From NCBI RefSeq assembly GCF_040436345.1, contig NC_133234.1:9858446-9922445 (forward strand): a stretch of DNA of 64,000 bases, read 5' to 3'. The number at the start of each line of letters is the position of its first letter. Within the stretch, counting starts at the first letter, position 1. The translations under genes were made by a program, and so were the position numbers. The notes beneath the pieces are model-generated. The model searched no databases. It was not told the DNA's origin and was given only the letters and a program-made list of their open reading frames with translations. The stretch comes from Pagrus major. Its lineage: Eukaryota; Chordata; Actinopteri; Spariformes; Sparidae. Shown one piece after another: positions 18,233-28,429 of this stretch.

Positions 18233-19405
18233 ATGGCCGGAATCGAGGAGCTTTCCCCCTCTGCGGGCCCGGTGTCCACTCGGCCCCCCGAGGACGAGAT
18301 TGACGACGATGAAGATGAAGATGTAAGTGGCTAGTCATAGTGGGGTACTTCGGAAATGCGAATGAGAATAGAAAATGAACATAGACTAACAGTGGTTTAA
18401 TTCTAGCTTGTCCTTTTCTTTGCTGTACATGGCAAGCTAAAATGGCTGTACCAATGCTAACAGGCTAGCTTCTTACCTAAGGTCCCTGGTTTGACAAACT
18501 GTGTCTGACTCTGTGGTCTCTTGCAAGCGTACAGAAGTGTCAAAAGTAGTATAAAGTCTAATTAGCAGTCCATTTCATTATCATGTTATTATTTTGCATG
18601 TCATGACAGTAGCAGGAGAGTCTCTCACTGTGTTAACACCAGACTTCAGTATGGACCAATTTATACATGTATGTGGATCTGTTTTGTCTGTGTGTTTTTA
18701 TTCATGAGATGTGCTGCTTGATTGCATACTTAATCATACATTTTTTGTCTGACATGTATGTTTGATTTGTGCTCCCTCCTTAAGCTGGATGAGACATTGA
18801 TGGAGAGGTTGTGGGGCCTGACAGAGATGTTTCCTGACACAGTTCGCAGCGCTGCTGAGGTGTCTGCACAGTGCTCCGTCTCACTGGCCAAGAAGTTTTA
18901 CAGGTATTTCTTTATGGTGTTCTTGTCTCACCTTATCCCTGCACGAATGTATACATTGGTAGCCCAGTAGATAAAGAGATTAACTGCTAATTCGTGGGAT
19001 TGATCCCAGCAGCAGCCATTGGTTCTGTCTTTTCTTGAGCAAGACTCACATCTTCCAAATGGTTACACATTGAACAGAAATTAATCAAGCTGTTAACTTC
19101 TTTCAGTTTTTCCCGCTCTGCGCTCTGGGTGGGTACTACCTCCTTCATGATCCTGGTGCTGCCTGTTGTGTTTGAGACAGAAAGACTACAGCTGGAGCAG
19201 CAGCAGCTACAACAGCAGAGACAGGTGGGTGTCCATGTGTGTTAAACAATAGCTGAGAGAGCAGAGACTCATGCTGCACATGACAAGTACATCGGTGAAC
19301 AATCTAAACGATTGACTCTTTCCCTTCTAGATCCTGTTGGGGCCCAACACTGGAATGTCTGGCGGGATGCCGGGCATGATGCCTCCTGCACCTGGCAAGA
19401 TTTGA
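18233..19405 (+). CDS. tomm22: Mitochondrial import receptor subunit TOM22
   Basis: Central receptor and organiser of the TOM complex in the mitochondrial outer membrane; it docks TOM20/TOM70 and contacts the TOM40 pore. Four exons: 18233-18322, 18785-18903, 19107-19224 and 19331-19405, giving 133 residues (human 142). The N-terminus is strongly acidic (EDEIDDDEDED), the cytosolic presequence-binding face. It is followed by LDETLMERLWGLTEMFP, the single membrane span within ALWVGTTSFMILVLPVVFE, then a Gln-rich intermembrane-space tail ending GPNTGMSGGMPG...PGKI. The exon 2/3 junction gives KFYSFSRSALW, where human has YRFSRAALW, so one basic residue is replaced by Ser. A tRNA-derived SINE lies in intron 2. 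A poly(A) signal AATAAA is at 19704-19709. Confidence 0.96.
18955..19075 (+). mobile_element. tRNA-derived SINE fragment
   Basis: The segment begins GGTAGCCCAGTAGATAAAG (A-box-like) and contains GGGATTGATCCCAG (B-box-like, GGTTCGANTCC relatives). It continues with 'ctgtcttttcttgagcaagac', the tRNA-unrelated body seen in many fish SINEs. It lies in intron 2 of tomm22, starting about 50 bp after the exon. It is not a functional tRNA gene because the acceptor stem does not pair. Confidence 0.65.
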
Positions 19406-21030
19406 GAGAAAGGAAGGGCCAACGTGAACCTGAGAGCGGCTGCTGCCAGTGTAGTGCGGCCGGTTGCAAGGAGAGACAGCAAGACCAAGGAGGAGGGCTG
19501 CAGTTAAAATAAAAAGAAGCAAAGCTGTGTCAGAGGCGCAACATTAGGATCACTCCAACATATTGGATTGTCCAATGGGATTGGAGGAGGAGGAGAATGT
19601 GATGCGTTTCTAACACTTCTTTCTCACTGTCTCTCCTTACTCCAACATCATGCAGAGACTTATTTCCAGGAGCACTGCTTCCATTTTGTTCTCTTTTTTA
19701 AAAAATAAATACTTATATAAACATGAATAATGTGTTCTCTAGGGGATAGCAGGTACAGATGGAAAAATTGAAAGAAAAAAAATTGGAGGTTATCAATTGT
19801 ATGTCTTGGTGTTTGCAGTCTGAAGAATGTTGTGATGCTTGCGATATGTTGGCAGTTTTGTCATCATCATGTGCTCGCTGGTGCCACTTCGATGTGGAGA
19901 ATTTTGTTAACCGGTCCGATGCATTGTGGAACATACTGTAGACAGTAATAACTGATAAGAATGTGGTCTACAGAATGGCGTCTGTAGACTCAGTTCACTG
20001 GTGTACTAGGGATGCAGAGAATGTCATTCTGCAATGCCTCTCACATCAAACTGGCCACAGTAATTGGTTTTATTATATTTCTGTAGTTTTAAACAACTGT
20101 TGGTAATATACAGCAACACTAGATTCAATGCTGTCCAGTCATTACTGTGTCCTTTCCAGTGAAAATAAGTGTAATACAACATTATTTTTTCAGGACAGGA
20201 AACATGTCATGCATGAAGTTTTGATGCTAAATGTCTCAATATTACCGTTACACGTCCTGTCTTCATTTCTCTGTTGTCATCCATGGGACAATTTACAATC
20301 TCTTGCCTCTATTCAGTAAGCAAACCCATGTCTGTTTTGTGTTCAACATGACTGCAGTAATTAAAAACACCAAATCAAATAGAAAGTCAAGTGTTTATTT
20401 TAAGCTTGTGTGTTGTGCATTTCCACAAATGTGCTGTTATAAAACTGCCAATAAAGCTTTAGGGAGTTATGAATTAAAGACCAGATTAAATGATTATACT
20501 ATAATAAAAGAACTGGAGCACTGAAATGTAGTGCAGTTATATCAAGATTAACATTTAGACCTGTGCTTTTCCTGCTGTGACATGTTATAAACATGTCACA
20601 GCAGATGATGAAGCTGAAGTTTTTATAATTCTATCATGTATACAACAATGTCCAGCCCCCATGGGTTTACAAGACATCACAAATTACTATAAACCATATC
20701 CAGAATGCAACACACACATTATCAAACTATACAAAGAGTCCAGAAAAGAAAAATGTCTATGCACACTCTTTCAATGCCAGTGTCTAATGGTGCATTCACA
20801 GCTCTTTTCAGCTCAAAGGCCTGGAGTAGTGACTCGTGAGCATTTTAGAAGATTCAAACCTGCAATAAAAGACTTTCAGGAGTTGTTCATGTTCCTGAAG
20901 GTCTTAAAGTGCGTCATAACTGTCGGTATTTGCAAGTGTCGGTTCATTCATGGTTATGTCATGATACATTCATGGGTTATGTTCACCCAACTGATGAAAT
21001 TATGATTTCCGACTGCACTTGAATGGGACA
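19406..21030. other. tomm22 3' UTR and intergenic DNA before dmc1
   Basis: The tomm22 3' UTR ends after the AATAAA at 19704-19709. The remainder is AT-rich and carries no recognisable gene; a 142-codon open frame at 20577-21005 resembles nothing I know. A perfect inverted repeat (14-bp arms, 3-nt loop) sits at 20573-20603. From about 20525 on, stretches can be aligned with 27020 onward, marking the left part of the dmc1-gspt1 duplication. Confidence 0.6.
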
Positions 21031-21035
21031 AAATC

Positions 21036-21388
21036 ACGATTCCCGCCAGTTGTCTCGCGCAAGTGCACAAAGGAGCATTTTACGTTGAATGTAATAGTGT
21101 AATTGTTTATTTGTTCAGTCATTGTCTCGAGATTCATTCGTTTTCTAGATTAGGTAATTGAACAAGTCGAGTTTTAGATATGATAGTTTGACTGACTTTG
21201 CTTTCTTTTCTATATGCGTGCAGTTGAAAGACCAGAGTATAGCTAGCTAACTAAGTTAGCTATCTAGCGTTAGCATATTTAGAAAGTTAGCTAACTTAGC
21301 TGACCTCGGCTAAAGAGCCTTGCTGATTGACAGGAGGAAGCTAACTGAACCAGCGAAATACATTCATTTTCAAAGTTTAACCCATACT
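21036..21388 (+). promoter_or_regulatory. dmc1: dmc1 promoter region with E2F-type site
   Basis: TTCCCGCC (21040-21047) is an E2F motif, followed by CTCGCGC. E2F6/MGA-type repressors silence several meiotic genes in somatic cells through such sites, so this could contribute to germline restriction. That role is inference. Short palindromic GTTAGCTAAC stretches lie at about 21240-21300, before the ATG. Confidence 0.4.
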
Positions 21389-24300
21389 ATGTCTAAAACG
21401 AAAGCTGCAGAGGATCAGGTTGTTGAGGATGTCACTGGTTTCCAGGATGATGAGGTAAGATGCTATAGCTGTTTAGTATTTTACTTAATTTTTGCTAACT
21501 TTATGCTAATTTGCAGTGACCTTTCATTTAAAGGCAATCAGCTATGAATACAAATCTAATGTTAAACAAGTGCCTGTCTAAGAACAGGTGAAATAACCAA
21601 TTTATAGTCATATAAGTTAATATAAGATGTTGTTACTCAAAATAAGAATTAAGGTACAAACCCACACTGTTTAAAAAGTAGTGTGACAGCATAAACTTTT
21701 GTAATAATTGTTTGGTAAATTATGCTACGGTTGTTTTCAAGGTAAAAGCTGTATTCTTCTCTTCAACTCAGCAACTATCTCATACAGATTTTCTTTTCCT
21801 CTGATCCTAACAGGAGTCCTTCTTCCAAGACATTGACCTCCTACAGAAACATGGGATTGTGAGTATCCAGCACAGCTGAAACATACTGTTCGTTGACACA
21901 GAGAACACCTTGTACCCTCAAATTGATGTAATCATTCATACAACATTTGATGTGTGAATTATTTTACGTTTAAATGGCAAAGTCACTGTGTCCAGTCAGA
22001 TCAAAAGTCAGTTGTCTGTGTGAGCATCCCTCTGTCCCTCCCCACCTGTGACCACAGAACATGGCAGACATCAAAAAGTTGAAGTCAGTGGGTATCTGCA
22101 CTGTGAAGGGGATCCAGATGACGACTCGTAAGGCTTTGTGCAACGTCAAGGGCCTGTCAGAGGCAAAGGTGGAAAAAATCAAGGAGGCCGCTGGGAAGAT
22201 GCTGGTAAAATGGGATTTTCTATTACCTAACCCTGCCTTAAGAGTGAATTACTTGAGAAATAAGGTTAACAATATAATTTAGAGAGCATTTTATGTATGA
22301 GATGATTTTCTTTACATTATAGAATGTTGGTTTCCAGACCGCCTTTGATTACAGTGCGAAGAGGAAGCAGGTGTTCCACATCACAACTGGGAGTCAGGAG
22401 TTTGAGTTAAGATTTACGCTCCATGTTGTTATCATGTCTGTAGGACTGTAGGAACGTTACCAGATACACTGACACTTAAAAATGTTGTGTGGTATTTGGC
22501 TGGTGAAATGCTGATGTGACTCAGAGTAACCAGCAGATACTGTGGCAAGGTATATGAAAATAAAATTCTCACAGCAAAGATGTTACAACATACAGTATAT
22601 CTCTTATCTCTGCAGTAAACTTTTGGGTGGAGGTATAGAGAGCATGGCTATCACGGAGGCCTTTGGAGGTGAGGAGATGTCTTCAGTATACCGCATATGA
22701 TTGGACGATTGTAATAATTTGCACCGCTGACTGAAAAACTCCCAACATTTTTTCCACCCGCAGAGTTCCGCACAGGGAAAACCCAGCTGTCTCACACGCT
22801 CTGTGGTGAGTAGGGAGAATTTTGAAAATGGCTGCTTCAGAGTGGATTGAAGAAACAACATTGTACAAGTCAAATAGATTGAATGAAACAGACTCTGTGT
22901 TATTTTCGTCAAGTTGCTGCTCAGCTGCCAGGCGAGGACGGCTACTCAGGCGGGAAAGTCATCTTCATTGATACAGAGAACACCTTGTATCCTCACAACC
23001 AAATAATTTATTCAAAGGCTTTCTTCTAGTTTTTCTGTTTCACATTATCCTTAACTTGTACCTGTTTGGATCCAGTCGTCCAGACAGACTGAGAGATATA
23101 GCTGACAGGTTTAATGTGGACCATGATGCTGTGCTGGACAACGTGCTTTACGCCAGGGCCTATACCAGTATGAACATACAATTCATTCAGACCAGTAAAC
23201 ATTGAGACATTTGTGGTGTGCAAAGGCAGAGCAGTTCGCAATGAAACACTGTCTCCTGATGTGTTTAACTTTTGTGTTGCTCGCCTTTCAGGTGAACATC
23301 AGATGGAGCTGTTAGACTTCGTAGCAGCCAAATTCCACGAGGAAGGAGGAGTGTTCAAACTGTTGGTGAGTAAAAGAATGGATTCTGAAACCACGTTTTC
23401 ACATATTCATCATTACTTTGGTATTGCTGGTACTTCCCCTCCATTTTAGTCATTTACTGTGTGAAGCTATAAGAGAGCGACAATTGACACTTTGTTGTTT
23501 TTTATCAAGGGAATGTAAGTTGCAGAACAGACATACAATTTAAGAAAAAGGGAGTCTTTCTTGAATTTCTCAGCCTTTTGGTCTCCCTCTTGTTTGTCCT
23601 TTTCAGATCATCGACTCCATCATGGCTCTGTTCAGAGTAGATTTCTCTGGTCGGGGTGAGCTGGCTGAGCGGCAGCAGAAACTGGCCCAGATGCTCTCCA
23701 GGCTGCAGAAGATCTCTGAAGGTCTGAACTTTGAGAGTACTTATGTGCATTTATGTGAAAACCACAAACAATCAGTCATATATCTTATCTGGCTTATAAA
23801 CATGGTGGTCTCAAGTATAAGAGATTAAAGACAAATAATTTAGGAATGTGCTCATGTATCTTATTAGCGTTCATTTCTGTTTTTCAACAGAGTACAACGT
23901 AGCTGTGTTCGTCACCAACCAAATGACAGCCGATCCCGGTGCAGGAATGACGTAAGAGATGGAAATTTATCTCTTTCTGAATACATTTCTAATTGAAATT
24001 CTGTTTTGTTGTTGACACATTGGGTGCAACATTGTTTGAAGCTCTGATAAGTTGTTTTTCTTCATCTTTTTTTTCTCTCTCCCTGTTTTAGGTTTCAAGC
24101 TGATCCCAAGAAACCAATTGGTGGGCATATCCTGGCTCATGCCTCCACCACACGGATCAGCTTGAGGAAGGGGCGTGGCGAGATGAGGATTGCCAAAATA
24201 TTTGACAGGTAGTTGGGAATTTTTGTGTATAATAGTCATGATGCAACATTTTATGATTCAGTGAGTCATAACGCACAATTTATTGTGTAAAATAATGACG

Positions 24301-24913
24301 CAAAATTCTTGAAAATGTTTGTCATGGCGATTCAAGTTTTACTTCCTCTTACTATCAGATCAGATAAACATCAGCAAAAAAAACTGACGTGGGGTTTTCC
24401 ATACCGGAATAGATCTTGTGATAAAAATAATACATGTATAAAAGATAAAAACACACAATCTAAATTGTGCAATGAACATATTCAAAATAACTTTTACAGT
24501 CAATAAATTGGAGTAAAGTAAAACTAAACTTCTATTTTGACTGCTAAAATTTATATTTTTTAAAATAAAGCAAAACAATGATGGATTACAAACTATATAC
24601 TACAACATAAACTAGACACAATATTGTTATGATATTGTATGTGGATTTTGAATAAACTGGCAGGAGAAGCTGTGTAAGCATATTAACTGAAAACGATGTT
24701 CAGTGTATGAGTAGAACTAAAAGTGGCTTGCTTAAACTTGATCGTTAAGGACTTAGTATCGCATGAACCACCTCAATGACAATTTGGACTTTAATTTGAA
24801 CACTTATGACTCATAATTTACTCTCTTTTATCTCTCCTTCTAGTCCTGATATGCCTGAGAATGAGGCCACTTTTGCGATCTCTGCTGGGGGAGTAACTGA
24901 TGCCAAGGAGTGA
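21389..24913 (+). CDS. dmc1: Meiotic recombinase DMC1
   Basis: RecA/RAD51-family ATPase that forms filaments on single-stranded DNA and drives interhomologue strand exchange in meiosis. Thirteen coding exons: 21389-21454, 21814-21858, 22058-22204, 22323-22405, 22616-22668, 22764-22805, 22914-22986, 23076-23167, 23292-23365, 23607-23721, 23891-23951, 24092-24208 and 24844-24913. The sum is 1038 nt, 345 residues (human 340). The N-terminal helix-hairpin-helix region is [21 protein letters not shown]. Walker A is GEFRTGKT at residues 131-138, and the Walker B strand ends at Asp228 (LLIIDS). The L2 region [15 protein letters not shown] and the C-terminal [17 protein letters not shown] are intact. 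Start chosen at [10 protein letters not shown]. Poly(A) signal AATAAA at 25115-25120. All splice phases are consistent, so this copy looks functional. Confidence 0.97.
21891..21920 (+). repeat. Duplicate of the dmc1 exon 7/donor region inside intron 2
   Basis: This 30-bp stretch of intron 2 matches 22966-22995 at about 27 of 30 bases. The matched region is the end of exon 7, coding IDTENT, plus its donor. Similarity seems to fade into the intron on the right, and nothing similar continues on the left. It is too short to be a working exon. Confidence 0.7.
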
Positions 24914-25297
24914 AAGATAAAAGGAAGAGACACATGTTAGTACAGTCCCCTGATCCTGTCAATGTTATTTAAGGTGTTTTTAATGAATTTATTTATTGAG
25001 TTTTAACTTCATATAACTTCTGAATGTTACACTGGCCATCTTGTGCTGTGGCTGTTGATGTATTTATTCTATTTATAAGGGTTGTGGTATTTTTCTTGTG
25101 TTCAGAGATATTAAAATAAACAACTACAACAAAGATAAGTTTGTTATCTTTTTGTAGTTCAATGATAGTAACAGTAGGCGGCGATATGCACCTTTGAATT
25201 TGGTTTACCAAGAATTTTTATATAACATTCGAGCAATGATCACACAGCAGAAGAAGAAGTGATGGTGGACAGTACAGTCTACAGCAGAAGCCCGGTG

Positions 25298-25311
25298 CTG
25301 CCCTCCAGCGG
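25298..25311. promoter_or_regulatory. CTCF-like motif, copy 1 of the duplication
   Basis: CTGCCCTCCAGCGG resembles the reverse-complement CTCF core with about 12 of 14 positions fitting. It lies upstream of the orphan gspt1 first exon and corresponds to 28202-28215 in copy 2. Confidence 0.35.
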
Positions 25312-25484
25312 TGTTTGCAGGACGTGCAGCAGCGGAACACCACTTCTCTTGGGATACAGGATACATATACTTGCCAATGGAAGGCTTATCAAAACGATGA
25401 GAACTTTAACAAACCTGCTGAAACACACCAGCAACTAAACGTGTTTAACAGAAAGTTTCCCTGGTATTGGTAAGCTTGTCAACT

Positions 25485-25727
25485 ATGTCAAAAGGAGCGA
25501 TGGACCCCAGAGAGACAGCCCCAGATTCCTGCAAGCTGGAGGAAGATGCTGAGACCCAGGTAGCCGCGCCCTGCCTCCCGACCGGTTCCGCAACCCTCAA
25601 CAACATCAACGCCAAGCGGTTTGTTCCCAACGTTAACGCCCCAGTGTTTGTACCAAGCCTTCTTCAGGCTTGTGCAGTGGAAATGACAGCTTCAGTAGGT
25701 GAAACCAGACAGATGGCTGTAAGTTAG
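25485..25727 (+). pseudogene. Orphan duplicate of gspt1 exon 1 with open frame
   Basis: From ATG 25500 (or the in-frame ATG 25485) the frame reads MDPRETAPDSCKLEEDAETQ and continues to a stop at 25725-25727, 76 residues from ATG 25500. It aligns along its length with exon 1 of the functional gspt1 at 28430. The overlapping PABP-binding PAM2 motifs remain recognisable ([20 protein letters not shown]). A three-base loss at the old splice junction keeps a GT donor but shifts the phase. No gspt1 exon 2 follows before the next duplicate unit, so it cannot make eRF3 unless spliced past 28.4 kb. Classed as a pseudo-exon; expression as a micropeptide or alternative first exon cannot be excluded. Confidence 0.75.
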
Positions 25728-27351
25728 CTTACCTTGCTGTCTTACTTGCTATTCCAGCTAACTTATGATACTATCACAATACAACAATTCTGTGATACTT
25801 GATACACTGCAAGACAATTAAGTCTTAAAATGCTCCTAAATTTGCAAATAGCAGGAATTTTGTTTTTAATCACTGCATTGTGCGGACTGTTTCACAGAAT
25901 TTGACAAGTGAAATGACACAATGTACAAAAAAGTGCAGTCAGAGCTTTGAGCCTCTTCAACACACACTGACATCAACTTATCCATGTCCACATGTGACAT
26001 AATTCCAATGTAAAATAGTTATCTACTGGCAAATTCATAATTGTGTTTTAATTAGTGTATAACTTTGCCAGAAAGCAAAACAGTTCTGTAGTTAAAATGT
26101 TTAAAGAAAGGATACAACTATGCTTCACTAAAATCTGTCTAAACTCAATCTGTATACATTAAGTTTTCAGAGGTTTACACCACAAGGACTCATGAAGTCT
26201 CTGGTAGGTCTGCAGTCCAGCCAGTGCCACAGTTAAAACGTTTCCACTAACTAATCATACTGATAGTAATAATTTATAATAACACCAACATGTTTGTGTT
26301 AGGGATATTATGACATGGGCTCAGGAACACTTTGGAAAGTCATTGTCTGTAAACACAGTGTTTTCCACTTTGCATCAGAGTGTGCAGAGGAAAAGGACCA
26401 ACCATCAGCTCAAAGTTCAAAAGCTAGTGTCTGTGATGATAAGGGGGTGTGTCAGTGTCCATGACGTGTATCTTCTGTGAGGGCACCTTCAATACTGAAA
26501 GGTACATACAGGTTTTAGAACAACATACGCTCCCACCCAGACAACGTCTTTTTCAGAGATGTCACTGCAAGACAGTGCAATGCCACATCTTGCACATTAC
26601 AACACAGTTTGTACAGTTGTGCAGTTGTCCTCCTGGATACACATTTCGTCACATATATTTTATAATCTAAATATATCAGAAATGTCGTCATTGTAGTCTG
26701 TATATTCTGTGACTTTGTTGGTCTGTTCTGTACACTGGACATCTATTGCATGTTTATCCGTCCTGGGGAGGTTCCCTTAATTAAACTGAGGGTCTAAGGA
26801 CAGAGGGTGTCATAGACTACTGATTTTAAAGCCTCCTAAGGCATTGTGATTTGTACTTTTGGGCTATATGACTAAAACTGACTTAGCTATTTAACTGAAT
26901 AGATCAAAAAGGGATTATTAATGATATTGTGATATTAAAATGAGTGTAGGAGAGTGTACAAATGTTTTTATCACTGCAACTAATAACACTAAAGACTACC
27001 AGAGAGCTGGGACTGAAACTAAATGTAATGCAGTTCTAATTAACATTATCACTTACACCTGTGTGTTTCTGCTGTGACACGTCAACAACACCTCCTGGTC
27101 CAGAGGTGTGCAATGGGAACATTTACCCTTTGGTTCAGAGCAGAAACTAATAAGCATTACTGAACATTAAAAAGGGCCTGCTCCCTCTGTAGATACAAGG
27201 GGCTCATTCTAAGGTCAAACAACAAACAAACACATACAACCATTCTTGGTTACAGATGATTATACACTAATTAGAACACAATTATGAATATTATATTGCA
27301 CTTGTGCCAATACAGCCCCTTAAATCCTACACACTGGACCTTTAACCCATT

Positions 27352-28105
27352 AAACATTGAAAATAAAAGGTGCACAGGATCAGGTTGCTGAAGATTATAC
27401 AGGTTTTCAGGATGAAGAGGTGAAATATTCTAGTTAAGCATTTAAATTAATCTTAGCCAACTGAAAGTGGACTTACATGAATAGAAAATCCAGCATGGCT
27501 TTAGAAAGTGTAAATAACTTGCCATCATGTTCAGTTATGAGCCTCTCTTAAGAATTTAGGTACAGACACTGAATATGACCCAAATTTTAAGTTTCAACTT
27601 TCAAAAAACATACTAACATTATTAACAGAGTGGAGAAACAACAGTGTTGACGTTATGTCAAAGACGTCTGTGTACTGTGTTGCAGAGATGTCCACTGAAG
27701 TTAACTAGTTGCTAGCCCCGGCATGTCCCATCCTGTTATACCACTGTGTCAGCTTTGGCTCACTAGCTGCACTGCTAACTGAGATAATCAGCTAATGGCA
27801 GCCAGTACAGCTTAAGAGTGAAGTGAGCAGCAGTTAGCGGTTTAATCTGGGTTAGCGGTTTTACCCTTTCTGTTTGGAATGACCCTCGACAGGCAGCCTT
27901 TCTTACATATTGCACCTTTAATTTATTATTTAATAATTGCATTTACTGACTGACTTTATGTCTTCATTTCTTGAAGTTACAGTGACAACCTTTAACTGTG
28001 GTACTTTAGATGTATTCATTCTTTATATTTATAGACTTTTTTGTATTGGTCCTGTGTTTCAGAGATGTTAAACTAAACAACAACAAAAAAGACAACAGTT
28101 ATGTA
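27352..28105 (+). pseudogene. Remnant of a second dmc1 copy (first exon and 3' end only)
   Basis: 27362-27421 aligns with dmc1 exon 1 (GAGGATCAGGTTGTTGAGGA in the parent). The ATG is changed and the frame is not kept, although a GT follows at the old donor. 27985-28105 aligns with the dmc1 3' UTR, including the relic of the poly(A) signal (AACTAAACAA in place of AAATAAACAA). Exons 2-13 are absent. The sequence between (27430-27980) includes unrelated material. It is a non-functional relic. Confidence 0.75.
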
Positions 28106-28201
28106 CTTTTTATAATTGACCCTGATGAGCTGAGGTGGCTCAGAGTACCTGCAGAGGTGTGAAGTTTTAGGTAACATGGTACAGGAGGCAGAGGCCCGGT
28201 G

Positions 28202-28215
28202 CTGCCCTCTGGCGG
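28202..28215. promoter_or_regulatory. gspt1: CTCF-like motif upstream of gspt1
   Basis: CTGCCCTCTGGCGG fits the reverse-complement CTCF core at about 13 of 14 positions. It lies 215-228 bp before the gspt1 ATG, between the dmc1 relic and gspt1. A diverged equivalent in the same orientation exists at 25298-25311. Confidence 0.45.
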
Positions 28216-28429
28216 TGTGTGGGGGACGTGTAGCGGCTGTTACACCACTTCTCGTCGGATACGGGATCCATATGCTCAAAAGCAAGGCTCAACAAAGCAA
28301 TGGCAACTTCAACAAACGTGCTGCTAAGAGTCTAAAACACACCAGCAACTAAACGCGTTTTAACAGAACCATAAAGATCATCCACCTTCCCCGGGAGTGG
28401 TAAGCTTGTCAACTCTGGTGAAAGGAGCG

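Noticed and set aside
18955-19075. Possible tRNA gene
   Set aside because: Internal box-like motifs are present but the cloverleaf does not fold; it is better explained as a SINE.
20577-21005. 142-codon frame between tomm22 and dmc1
   Set aside because: No recognisable similarity, lies in duplicated non-coding DNA, and the second copy does not keep it open.
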